From the NCBI GenBank assembly GCA_021737875.1, contig JAIPDD010000005.1:1-41425 (forward strand): a DNA stretch of 41,425 nucleotides, in the 5' to 3' direction. Shown here piece by piece: positions 10,253 through 18,911 of the stretch (positions are counted from its first letter, which is position 1; every line of letters starts with the position of its first letter). The DNA is from Sulfuritalea sp. (GTDB lineage Bacteria; Pseudomonadota; Gammaproteobacteria; Burkholderiales; Burkholderiaceae_C). The notes under the pieces are model-generated. The model had not been told where the DNA came from. It searched no databases and was given only the letters and a program-made list of their open reading frames with translations. Made by a program: the position numbers and the translations under genes.

Positions 10253-10370
10253 TAGCACTTTTGCAGCGTCGCTGAAAGCGGCGTTGCCGCAAGGCAAGCA
10301 AGTCGGGGCAAAATCAGCGGTGTGCGCACTGAATTTTTCAGTCGCCACACCACACTGATTGTTGCCCCGC

Positions 10371-11633
10371 ATGTCTTTTTCTCTTCTTGGTTTGTCTCCA
10401 CCCTTGTGCGCCGCCGCCGGCGCTGCAGGTTTCAAGGAGCCGACTCCCGTTCAAAACCAAGCGATTGCAGCCGTTCTTCAAGGCCAAGACGTTTTGGCCT
10501 GCGCCCAAACGGGTTCGGGTAAAACGGCGGCCTTTGCCTTGCCACTGTTGCAGCGCGCGTTGGACGCTGCGCTGGCAGGTCGAGGAGCCGCAGGCGAGCG
10601 CCGAGCGCACACGCTGGTTGTGGTCCCGACCCGCGAGCTTGCTGTGCAAGTGGGTGAAGTGTTTAAAGGACTGGCGCAAACCTTGCCGCTGCCCCTCAAA
10701 ATTACCGTGGTGTTTGGCGGTGTGTCGATCAACCCGCAAATGATGGGCTTGCGCCGAGGCACCGATATCGTGGTGGCCACACCCGGCAGGTTGTTGGATT
10801 TGGTAGACCACAATACCTTGGCGCTAGACGCCGTGCGAAGCCTGGTGCTTGACGAAGCCGACCGCATGCTAGATGCAGGTTTTAGCGAAGAGCTGCAACG
10901 CGTGGTGGCCATGCTGCCCGCTAAGCGCCAAAACCTATTTTTCTCGGCCACCTTCGCGCCCGCCGTTACCGCTTTGGCACAGCGCCTCTTGCACAAGCCG
11001 CTGCGCATTGACGTCCTGCCCCAGACGGGCGCAACGCCAGACATCACCCAACGCGCTATTGCCGTCGATCCACGCGCGCGCACGCAGCTGGTGCGGCATT
11101 TGATACAAGAGGCGGGCTGGAGCCGCGCTTTGGTGTTTGTAGCGACCAAGTACGCCGCAGAAATTGTGGCCGACAAACTGCGCAAAGCAGGGATCGATGC
11201 GGAGCCTTTGCACGGCCAACTCAGCCAAGGCAAGCGTACCCAGGTCTTGGATGATTTCAAAGCATCACGGATTCGCGTGGTGGTCGCTACCGATTTGGCT
11301 GCGCGGGGCATTGACGTGGTGCAACTGCCCGTGGTGGTCAACTATGACTTGCCGCGGTCTGCCGACGATTACACCCACCGCATTGGCCGCACCGGGCGAT
11401 CCGGCGAAGCTGGTTTGGCGGTGAGCTTGGTGAGCGCGGACACCCAAGCGCATTGGCGTTTGATTGAAAAGCGCCAGAGTTTGGATGTGGCTTTGGAAAC
11501 GGTGGAGGGTTTTGAGCCTACGCTGACCGCAACAGCAACAGACATGAGTGGCAACGGCGGCGTCAAAGGCAAGCGCCCGAGTAAAAAAGACAAGCTGCGC
11601 GCTGCAGCCCAAGCGGCTTTGCCCCATGCCTAA
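10371..11633 (+). CDS. rhlE: DEAD-box ATP-dependent RNA helicase, RhlE-like
   Basis: AQTGSGKTAAF, PTRELAVQV, VATPGRLLD, LDEADRMLDAGF, FFSATF, HRIGRTGRSG motifs. Confidence 0.9.
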   Translation: MSFSLLGLSPPLCAAAGAAGFKEPTPVQNQAIAAVLQGQDVLACAQTGSGKTAAFALPLLQRALDAALAGRGAAGERRAHTLVVVPTRELAVQVGEVFKGLAQTLPLPLKITVVFGGVSINPQMMGLRRGTDIVVATPGRLLDLVDHNTLALDAVRSLVLDEADRMLDAGFSEELQRVVAMLPAKRQNLFFSATFAPAVTALAQRLLHKPLRIDVLPQTGATPDITQRAIAVDPRARTQLVRHLIQEAGWSRALVFVATKYAAEIVADKLRKAGIDAEPLHGQLSQGKRTQVLDDFKASRIRVVVATDLAARGIDVVQLPVVVNYDLPRSADDYTHRIGRTGRSGEAGLAVSLVSADTQAHWRLIEKRQSLDVALETVEGFEPTLTATATDMSGNGGVKGKRPSKKDKLRAAAQAALPHA

Positions 11634-12690
11634 ACGCTGGCGGACTGTGCTGGTTGGCTGTGCCTTGGCGCTGGCCGTACTCCTAGGGCACATCGGGGTG
11701 TTGCAGTCGATGTTGGAGGCTTTGCAGCTGGGCTCTCCAGCACAAGTCCGTGGCGAAGTGGCCCGCGTATTCACCACCCGCAGCGTGCGCTTGGAGCGTC
11801 CCGTGCCTGTTGCGCCTAAAGCACCCGCAGCGCCAGTGGCTTCGCCGGCGCGCGTCGCCAAAAAACCTGTGCCTGTAACACCTCCCATTGCATCCGCTGA
11901 CACTGCCTTAGCTGCGACTGACCCATCTCCTTTGGTGCCTCTGACGTCATCAGGCGAAGCTGGGCCCGTCGATCCTTCGCTTGAAGCCCCAAAGCCGCCC
12001 GCTGAAGCGGTCGTTGCCGCAGAGGCCGACGCAAGCCCTCCCCGCTGGAGTTTGCTGCTGCCGGGTTCTACCCGGCTGCGCTACAAAGTGCACGGTGTGG
12101 TGAAGGGGTTTCAGTACTACGTCAATGGCGAGTTGCTGTGGTTGCATGACGGTAAAACCTACGACGCGCGTTTGGAGATCAGCCACTTTTTACTTGGCGC
12201 GCGGGTGCAAACCAGTAAAGGGCAAGTCACTTTAGACGGCTTGGAGCCGCTGCGTTTTGGCGACAAAGTGCGCACGGAGGTCGCCGCCCATTTCGAGCGC
12301 CAAAAAGGACGGGTGAGTTTCAGTGCCAACACGCCAGACGCACCCCTGCAAGCCTTGGCCCAAGACCAGCTCAGTGTTTTTATGCAATTGGCCGCAATGT
12401 TTGCAGGCGACCCCACCCGGATTCAGGCAGGTATGCCCCTGCCGTTTCAAGCGGTAGGGCCCCGCAGTTCAGAAAACTGGGTATTTCAGGTCGGGAAGTC
12501 TGAGGTTTTGAAGCTCGATGCAGGCCCGGTGCCTGCGGTGGGCCTGGTGCGCGAGCGCACCGGTGAGTACGACACCCGCGTCGAGCTTTGGCTCGCGCCC
12601 GGGCTCGATTACCTGCCCGCCCGTATCCGCCTGACCCAAAGAAATGGCGACGAGGTGGACATGCAGTGGATTTCAAGCCAAAAACCCTAG
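11626..12690 (+). CDS. DUF3108 domain-containing protein
   Basis: Start ATG at 11626 (MPKRWRTVLVGCALALAVLLG, membrane anchor/signal) inside ORF 11548..12690; Ala/Pro-rich linker; C-terminal GSTRLRYKVHGVVKGFQYYVNGELLWLHDGKTYDARLEISH typical of DUF3108; downstream of an RNA helicase. Confidence 0.75.
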   Translation: MPKRWRTVLVGCALALAVLLGHIGVLQSMLEALQLGSPAQVRGEVARVFTTRSVRLERPVPVAPKAPAAPVASPARVAKKPVPVTPPIASADTALAATDPSPLVPLTSSGEAGPVDPSLEAPKPPAEAVVAAEADASPPRWSLLLPGSTRLRYKVHGVVKGFQYYVNGELLWLHDGKTYDARLEISHFLLGARVQTSKGQVTLDGLEPLRFGDKVRTEVAAHFERQKGRVSFSANTPDAPLQALAQDQLSVFMQLAAMFAGDPTRIQAGMPLPFQAVGPRSSENWVFQVGKSEVLKLDAGPVPAVGLVRERTGEYDTRVELWLAPGLDYLPARIRLTQRNGDEVDMQWISSQKP

Positions 12691-12765
12691 AAATTCCTGT
12701 TACCCTTGAAATGTGAGATGCTCACCCCATGTCTTTTCCTAAAGGCACTCCACAAAGACCACCGC

Positions 12766-13107
12766 ATGCACACGCTCTACGATTCTGAAACTTTCACCGT
12801 CACCCATATGTTGGCCAACGCCCAATCGCAGAACATGAGCCCCGAGGCGGCCTCAGGCCCGGGCAATACGGCCTTGAGTGACGTGAAAACCGACCAGTAC
12901 CCGCAAGGGGTTCCGATGTTGGCCCGCCACGGCTTTGAAATTGTGGACAAGCGCTCAGGCAAAGAGGTCTACCTTGACGGCTCGTGGGCCGAGCTGTTTC
13001 AGCAGCACATCGTGGCCTGGCAGGTCAATATGCCAACCCAAGAAGAGGTGGAAGACACGCTGTCGCAGTACGCAGAGTTGGCCCAAAACCCCGTCTTGGT
13101 TCACTAA
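12766..13107 (+). CDS. DUF3567 family protein
   Basis: Start ATG 12766 (MHTLYDSETFTVTHM); LARHGFEIVDKRSGKEVYLDGSWAELFQQHIVAWQVNMPTQEEVEDTLSQY resembles DUF3567 of Burkholderiales. Confidence 0.75.
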   Translation: MHTLYDSETFTVTHMLANAQSQNMSPEAASGPGNTALSDVKTDQYPQGVPMLARHGFEIVDKRSGKEVYLDGSWAELFQQHIVAWQVNMPTQEEVEDTLSQYAELAQNPVLVH

Positions 13108-13128
13108 AGCGGGTTTTGTAAGTTGGCC

Positions 13129-13974
13129 TTACTGGGCGTGCGCCATCGCCTCGCCCATGCGCACCGGCAAGGTGGCTTGCCACTGCGCGTTCCAATCCAA
13201 AGCGCCCTTAGGAAACAACATCACCACGGTCGAGCCTAAGAGAAACCGCCCGAGTTCATCGCCTTGGGCCAAGGTGATCGCCCCTTCGTCGTAATGCCAT
13301 TCGGTCACCTGCGCTAAGCGCGGCGGGTTGACCACGCCATGCCAGACGGTCGCCATGCTGCCGACCACGGTGGCGCCCACCAAGGCCATCACCATCGGCC
13401 CCCATGCGGTATCAAAAACGCACACCACCCGCTCGTTGCGCGCAAACAAACCCGGCACGCCCCGTGCAGTTTGGGGATTCACAGAGAACAGGTCGCCTGG
13501 CACATAGACCATGCTTCGGAGCTGGCCAGTGCACGGCATATGGATACGGTGGTAGTCGCGCGGGCTTAAATACAGGGTGGCAAAACTGCCGTTTTGAAAC
13601 TGTGCGGCCAGTGCCGCGTCACCGCCCACGAGCGCAGTGGTGCTGTAAGCGTGGCCCTTGGCTTGAAAAATTTGGTCGGCTTCGATGGCGCCTACCTGAC
13701 TGATGGCCCCGTCCACCGGGCAGACGAAGTCGGCCTGTGCCAAGGGTCTGGCTCCGGGGCGCAAAGCGCGGGTAAAAAAATCGTTAAAGCAGGCGTAGTT
13801 TTTGACGTCGGGATCGGCGGCTTCGCCCATATTAACGTCGTAGCGTTTCACAAACCACGCAATCAAGCGGGTGGTTGCTGTGCCCCAACGGCGACTGGCA
13901 ACCCATCCGCCAAAGACAGTGAGGGCCCGTTTGGGCAGGAGGTACTGCGGCAACACCGCGATGAAATCAGACAC
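13129..13974 (-). CDS. psd: Phosphatidylserine decarboxylase proenzyme
   Basis: GTG start at 13974 (V/MSDFIAVLPQYLLPKRALTVFGGW) within ORF 13129..14400; SPRDYHRIHMP, FLLGSTVVMLFPKG (LGST self-cleavage site). Confidence 0.94.
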   Translation of the reverse strand: MSDFIAVLPQYLLPKRALTVFGGWVASRRWGTATTRLIAWFVKRYDVNMGEAADPDVKNYACFNDFFTRALRPGARPLAQADFVCPVDGAISQVGAIEADQIFQAKGHAYSTTALVGGDAALAAQFQNGSFATLYLSPRDYHRIHMPCTGQLRSMVYVPGDLFSVNPQTARGVPGLFARNERVVCVFDTAWGPMVMALVGATVVGSMATVWHGVVNPPRLAQVTEWHYDEGAITLAQGDELGRFLLGSTVVMLFPKGALDWNAQWQATLPVRMGEAMAHAQ

Positions 13975-14056
13975 AGCAACTCCGGTTGGAAGAAGGGGGC
14001 AAAATAAACATGTAAAGCCCCTGTATTTGCAAGGGCCGCGAATTATAGTGAGCGCT

Positions 14057-14944
14057 ATGAGCCTTGCCCGCATTCCCCCCATCCAATGCCTGCTAACGTT
14101 TGAGGCACTGGCGCGTTTGCGCAGTGTGACCCAAGCCTCAGAAGAGTTGTTTGTCACCCCAAGCGCAGTCAGCCACCGGGTACGCCAGTTGGAGCAAATC
14201 ATTGGCACCAAGCTGTTCGGTCGGGCGGACTTTTCGCTCACGACCGAGGGCAGCGAATACCTCGCCCATGTGCGCGAGGGCTTGGCTATCTTGCAAAAGT
14301 TCCCCAGCGCCAGCGCCGTGTCTGGCAAGCGCAAGCTGCGTTTGGCTGTCACCCCCACTTTTGCCCGCTCGATTGTGATTCCCCGCTTACGCGAGTTCAC
14401 CGAGGCCTACCCGGAAATTGACGTGACCATGCAGGTCTCGATTCCTTTGTTAGACGTGGTGGCCGAAGATGCAGACTTGACCGTCAGGTTTGGAGCAGGG
14501 CGCTACGCCGACATGGAATATGTGTGCTTGACCAAAGACGTCATCACGCCCTTGGCCTCGCCTACCTTTGTGCGCGAGCACGGACCGTTTGAGACAGCCC
14601 AAGATTTAGACCGGGTGGCTTTGTTGCGCAGCCCTTTGGAGCCTTGGCGCAGCTGGTTTGCGGCCAATGGCCTGGATTGGCCCGAACCCGTGGATGGGTC
14701 GCAGTTCAATGACATTGGGCTGATGTGCGACGGGGCAGCTGCCGGTATGGGTGTGGCGCTGGTGCGCCTAAAGTTAGGCGCGCCTTGGTTGGACAACGGC
14801 TCTTTGGTTCGCTTGGGCAGCAGTGCGCCTTTTGTCACCAATGTACCGAGCCCCCACGCCCATTACCTGTGCTGGCGCACCGGCATGATGGACCGCTGGG
14901 AGTGCGCCGCCTTTGCCGAATGGCTCAAACAAGTGTTGGCGTAG
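14057..14944 (+). CDS. LysR-family transcriptional regulator (GcvA-like)
   Basis: Start ATG 14057 (MSLARIPPIQCLLTFEALARLRSVTQASEELFVTPSAVSHRVRQLEQIIGTKLFGR): LysR HTH; substrate-binding domain follows. Confidence 0.92.
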   Translation: MSLARIPPIQCLLTFEALARLRSVTQASEELFVTPSAVSHRVRQLEQIIGTKLFGRADFSLTTEGSEYLAHVREGLAILQKFPSASAVSGKRKLRLAVTPTFARSIVIPRLREFTEAYPEIDVTMQVSIPLLDVVAEDADLTVRFGAGRYADMEYVCLTKDVITPLASPTFVREHGPFETAQDLDRVALLRSPLEPWRSWFAANGLDWPEPVDGSQFNDIGLMCDGAAAGMGVALVRLKLGAPWLDNGSLVRLGSSAPFVTNVPSPHAHYLCWRTGMMDRWECAAFAEWLKQVLA

Positions 14945-15042
14945 ACAAGCCTGGCCCTGCCGCACCAAACACCCCTCAATTTCACGCAGCGCTGAAAGAT
15001 TCTTCACGCAGCAGGGAGCCAAGTTACCTTACAGTGAAGCTT

Positions 15043-16557
15043 ATGAACGCCCCTCTTCCTTCTGCCGCCCGAGCCACAGGCCACGACCTGCTCGATAAAG
15101 CGGCTTTGCAGGCGCTGATTGTGCAAGCTTTGCACCAAGTTTTACCTGCGCACGCCCTGTTGTACCAAACCGAAGACACCACGCCCTATGAGTGCGACGG
15201 CCTAACCGCCTACCGCCAGCGTCCTTTGGTGGTGGCTTTACCAGAAGATGAAGCCCAGGTGCGGGCCGTACTGCAAACCTGCCACGCCTTGCGCGTGCCC
15301 GTTGTCGCCCGGGGCGCGGGAACGGGCTTGTCAGGCGGGGCCATGCCCCACGCCCGTGGCGTGACTTTGTCTTTGGCCAAGTTCAACCGCATCGTCAATA
15401 TTGACGCCCGCAGCCGAACAGCACGCGTTCAGTGCGGCGTGCGCAACCTCGCAATCAGTGAAGCTGCCGCGCCCTATGGCCTGTACTACGCGCCGGACCC
15501 AAGCAGCCAAATCGCTTGCACCATTGGCGGCAACGTGGCAGAAAATTCCGGTGGCGTCCATTGTTTGAAATACGGCTTAACGCTGCACAATATTTTGAAA
15601 GTCCGGGGCTTTACCGTGGAAGGCGAGCCGATTGAATTTGGTGCAGAGGCCTTGGATGCGCCCGGCTACGACCTCCTAAGTTTGGTCGTTGGCAGCGAAG
15701 GCATGCTGGCGGTGACCACCGAGGTCTTGGTCAAACTCATACCTAAGCCGCAACTTGCCCGCTGCATCATGGCCAGTTTTGACGATGTGCGAAAAGCCGG
15801 TGATGCGGTGGCAGCCGTGATCGCCCAAGGTATTATTCCTGCGGGTTTGGAGATGATGGACAAACCCATGACCGCGGCGGTGGAAGACTTTGTACATGCC
15901 GGCTATGACCTGAAAGCCGCGGCGATTTTGCTTTGCGAGAGCGACGGTACGCCCGAGGAAGTTGAGGAAGAAATTGGCCGCATGAGTGATGTCTTGCGCA
16001 AGCATGGCGCGACCGCCATTGCGGTGAGCCAATCCGAGGCCGAGCGTTTGCGGTTTTGGAGTGGCCGCAAAAACGCGTTTCCGGCGTCGGGCCGCATCAG
16101 CCCCGATTACATGTGCATGGACAGCACCATTCCTCGCAAGCGCTTGGCTGATATTTTGTTGGCGATTGCCGAGATGGAAAAGAAATACCAGCTTCGCTGT
16201 GCCAACGTGTTTCACGCCGGCGATGGAAATTTACATCCCTTAATCATGTTTGATGCCAACGACCCTGACCAACTTCACCGCTGTGAACTCTTCGGCGCCG
16301 ACATCTTAGAGACCAGTGTGGCCATGGGCGGAACCGTGACGGGCGAGCATGGTGTCGGTGTTGAAAAACTCAACAGCATGTGCGTGCAATTTTCCGCCGA
16401 AGAAAACGCCCACATGTTTGCCATCAAACATGCTTTTGACCCGCACGCTTTACTCAACCCCGGTAAAGTTATTCCGACGCTGCAGCGCTGCGCGGAGTAC
16501 GGAAAGATGCTGGTGCGCGGTGGGCAAATCAAACATCCCGATTTGCCACGGTTTTAA
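15043..16557 (+). CDS. FAD-linked oxidase, glycolate/D-lactate oxidase subunit GlcD-like
   Basis: Start ATG 15043; VVARGAGTGLSGGAMP, GGNVAENSGGVHCLKYGLT, FHAGDGNLHPLIMFD, GTVTGEHGVGVEK motifs. Confidence 0.9.
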   Translation: MNAPLPSAARATGHDLLDKAALQALIVQALHQVLPAHALLYQTEDTTPYECDGLTAYRQRPLVVALPEDEAQVRAVLQTCHALRVPVVARGAGTGLSGGAMPHARGVTLSLAKFNRIVNIDARSRTARVQCGVRNLAISEAAAPYGLYYAPDPSSQIACTIGGNVAENSGGVHCLKYGLTLHNILKVRGFTVEGEPIEFGAEALDAPGYDLLSLVVGSEGMLAVTTEVLVKLIPKPQLARCIMASFDDVRKAGDAVAAVIAQGIIPAGLEMMDKPMTAAVEDFVHAGYDLKAAAILLCESDGTPEEVEEEIGRMSDVLRKHGATAIAVSQSEAERLRFWSGRKNAFPASGRISPDYMCMDSTIPRKRLADILLAIAEMEKKYQLRCANVFHAGDGNLHPLIMFDANDPDQLHRCELFGADILETSVAMGGTVTGEHGVGVEKLNSMCVQFSAEENAHMFAIKHAFDPHALLNPGKVIPTLQRCAEYGKMLVRGGQIKHPDLPRF

Positions 16558-16689
16558 AGCGCACAGTCGCATTGACGTGTTTTCGCATCTGGCAATTGCC
16601 ACCTTCGAAACCCTGTACGATGTACTTGCAGCGTCTACTTCCCCTAGGCGGCTGGCGATTCACAATCTTATAAAGAGGAGAGACTTCTT

Positions 16690-17685
16690 ATGTTGAATTC
16701 CAAAAATCTGCTTCAGCGGCGCAGCCTGCTGCAGTGGGCCGCAGCCAGCGCAACTGGTTTGACACTTCCAAGCTTTGCCCAAAACGCATGGCCCACCAAG
16801 CCGGTCACTATGGTGGTTCCGTTTCCCGCGGGTGGCGGTACCGACGCCTTTGCCCGCCCCATGGCGGCGCAGTTTGCGCGCCTGACAGACAAGCAACTCA
16901 TTATTGACAACAAGGGTGGCGCAGGGGGAACCTTGGGCGCAGGCATTGCCGCCAAGGCTACGCCAGACGGTTACACCTTGTTTATGGGCGCGGTGCACCA
17001 CACGATTGCACCGTTCATGTACCCCAAGCTCGATTACGACCTCGAACGCGATTTTTCCCCTTTGATTTTGGTGGCCAGTGTTCCTCAAATTTTGGTGATC
17101 AATCCCAAAAAAGTCCCAGTCAACAACTTCAAAGAGTTCCTCGACTTTGTCCGTAAAAACCCCGGCAAACTCAATTACGGCTCTGCCGGCGGTGGAACCT
17201 CGCACCATTTGGCGGGCGAGTTGTTCAAACTCCAAACGAAAACTTTTATCACCCACATTCCCTACCGCGGTGCGGGCCCGGCCTTGCAGGACTTGATTGC
17301 GGGCAATGTGGACATGATGTTCGATGGCCTCGGATCGTCAGCGGCCCATATCAAAGGCGGGCGCATCAAGGCCTTGATGGTCTCAGGCGCCAAGCGCAAT
17401 GCAGCCTTCCCCGATGTGCCGTGTTCGGCCGAACTGGGTTTACCGGACTACACCGTGAGCACCTGGTATGGAATTTGGGCGCCTAAAGCGACCCCTGCGG
17501 AAGCCCAAACGCGGGCCACTGAAGAAATCCGCCGCGCCTGCCTGACCGACGAAGCCAAAGCAACTTGGGCCAGCCAAGGCGCTGAATTTCCCAATTTAGC
17601 CGGGGCGCAGTTTGATGGCTTTATCAAAGGCGAGTTGGCCAAGTGGTCCAAGGTCGTCAAAGCCTCTGGGGCGAAGCTCGACTGA
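16690..17685 (+). CDS. Bug-family tripartite tricarboxylate transporter substrate-binding protein
   Basis: 331 aa; signal peptide; WPTKPVTMVVPFPAGGGTDAFARPMA, KATPDGYTLFMG, YGSAGGGTSHHLAGELFK typical Bug/TctC. Confidence 0.93.
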   Translation: MLNSKNLLQRRSLLQWAAASATGLTLPSFAQNAWPTKPVTMVVPFPAGGGTDAFARPMAAQFARLTDKQLIIDNKGGAGGTLGAGIAAKATPDGYTLFMGAVHHTIAPFMYPKLDYDLERDFSPLILVASVPQILVINPKKVPVNNFKEFLDFVRKNPGKLNYGSAGGGTSHHLAGELFKLQTKTFITHIPYRGAGPALQDLIAGNVDMMFDGLGSSAAHIKGGRIKALMVSGAKRNAAFPDVPCSAELGLPDYTVSTWYGIWAPKATPAEAQTRATEEIRRACLTDEAKATWASQGAEFPNLAGAQFDGFIKGELAKWSKVVKASGAKLD

Positions 17686-17693
17686 CAGGGTCT

Positions 17694-18896
17694 ATGCGCC
17701 GCACCATTCTGAATCTTGAAGAATCCAAAATACGGGAAGTCGCCAACGCCGGTTTAGGCCGCAGTGATGTTTTGGCTTTTTGGTTTGGGGAAAGCGATGA
17801 AGTCACCCCTGACTTCATTCGCCAAGCGGCGATAGGCTCTTTGCAGCGGGGCGAAACCTTTTACGCCCATAACCTGGGCCTTCCCGCGCTGCGCGAGGCG
17901 ATCGCGCAAGCGATGACCCAAAAGCACACTGCGCCCGAGGGCCTCGCACCCATTGCCGCCCAGAGGATTGCCGTTACCGCCGGCGGTGTAAATGCTTTGA
18001 TGCTCGCCGTGCAAGCGCTGGTGGATGCGGGTGACGAGGTGGTGGCGGTCACACCGGTCTGGCCCAACCTCACAGCCCAGGCCGTGATCATGGGCGCGAA
18101 TCTCAAAACCGTTGCCTTGACTGCGCAAGCGCACAGCAGCGCCGCTGGCGATGCGGGGGCTTGGACACTGGACTTGCCCAAGCTCTTATCTCAGATTACT
18201 GCGCATACCAAACTGCTGATCGTGAACGCCCCCAACAACCCCACGGGTTGGACGCTCAGCCGCGAAGAGCAAAGCGCTGTTCTTCAGCATTGCCGCACAA
18301 CAGGGACGTGGATTTTGGCCGACGAGGTGTATGAGAACCTGTATTTTGAGCCGACCCACAACGACTGCGCTCCGAGTTTTTTAGACCTTGCAGCGCCTGA
18401 AGACCGTTTGGTGGTGGTGCACAGTTTTTCAAAAAGTTATTTGATGACGGGTTGGCGCTTGGGTTGGCTAGTGATGCCGCCAAGCATGGAGTCGGCCATG
18501 GGCAAGCTCATTGAATTCAACACCTCGTGTGCCAGCGTGTTTACCCAACGCGCAGGCATTGTGGCTTTAGAGCGGCGCGAAGAAGTTACGCCGCGGTTGG
18601 TGCAACACCTCAAAGCCTGCCGCGACACCTTGGTCCCTGCGCTGCAAGCCTTGCCGGGCGTTCAAGTGGCAAGCCCCAAGGGTGGCATGTATGCATTTTT
18701 CCAACTGCCAGGCCATGCCGATTCGCTAGTCACTGCCAAGCGTTTGGTATCAGAAGCAGGGCTGGGCTTGGCCCCAGGCATTGCGTTTGCCCCGGAGTCT
18801 TCGGCGTGGTTGCGCTGGTGTTTCGCGTCCAAAGACTTGGCGCGTTTGACCGACGGGGTACAGCGTTTGGAGCGCTGGCTCACTTCCCAAAGCTAA
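17694..18896 (+). CDS. Pyridoxal-phosphate-dependent aminotransferase (class I/II)
   Basis: Start ATG 17694; NAPNNPTGWTLSREE, DEVYENLYFE, VHSFSKSYLMTGWRLGW (PLP lysine) motifs. Confidence 0.92.
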   Translation: MRRTILNLEESKIREVANAGLGRSDVLAFWFGESDEVTPDFIRQAAIGSLQRGETFYAHNLGLPALREAIAQAMTQKHTAPEGLAPIAAQRIAVTAGGVNALMLAVQALVDAGDEVVAVTPVWPNLTAQAVIMGANLKTVALTAQAHSSAAGDAGAWTLDLPKLLSQITAHTKLLIVNAPNNPTGWTLSREEQSAVLQHCRTTGTWILADEVYENLYFEPTHNDCAPSFLDLAAPEDRLVVVHSFSKSYLMTGWRLGWLVMPPSMESAMGKLIEFNTSCASVFTQRAGIVALERREEVTPRLVQHLKACRDTLVPALQALPGVQVASPKGGMYAFFQLPGHADSLVTAKRLVSEAGLGLAPGIAFAPESSAWLRWCFASKDLARLTDGVQRLERWLTSQS

Positions 18897-18911
18897 AGTA
18901 ACGCTTGCGAA

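Noticed and set aside
10478-11341. 287-aa minus-strand ORF opposite rhlE
   Set aside because: Antisense shadow of helicase motifs; no independent start context or domain
13975-14400. N-terminal extension of the psd ORF as listed in the track
   Set aside because: The 142 extra residues lie antisense to the LysR gene and show no Psd similarity; GTG at 13974 fits the Psd N-terminus
14725-15042. N-terminal extension of the GlcD-like ORF
   Set aside because: Overlaps the LysR gene in another frame; normal start at ATG 15043
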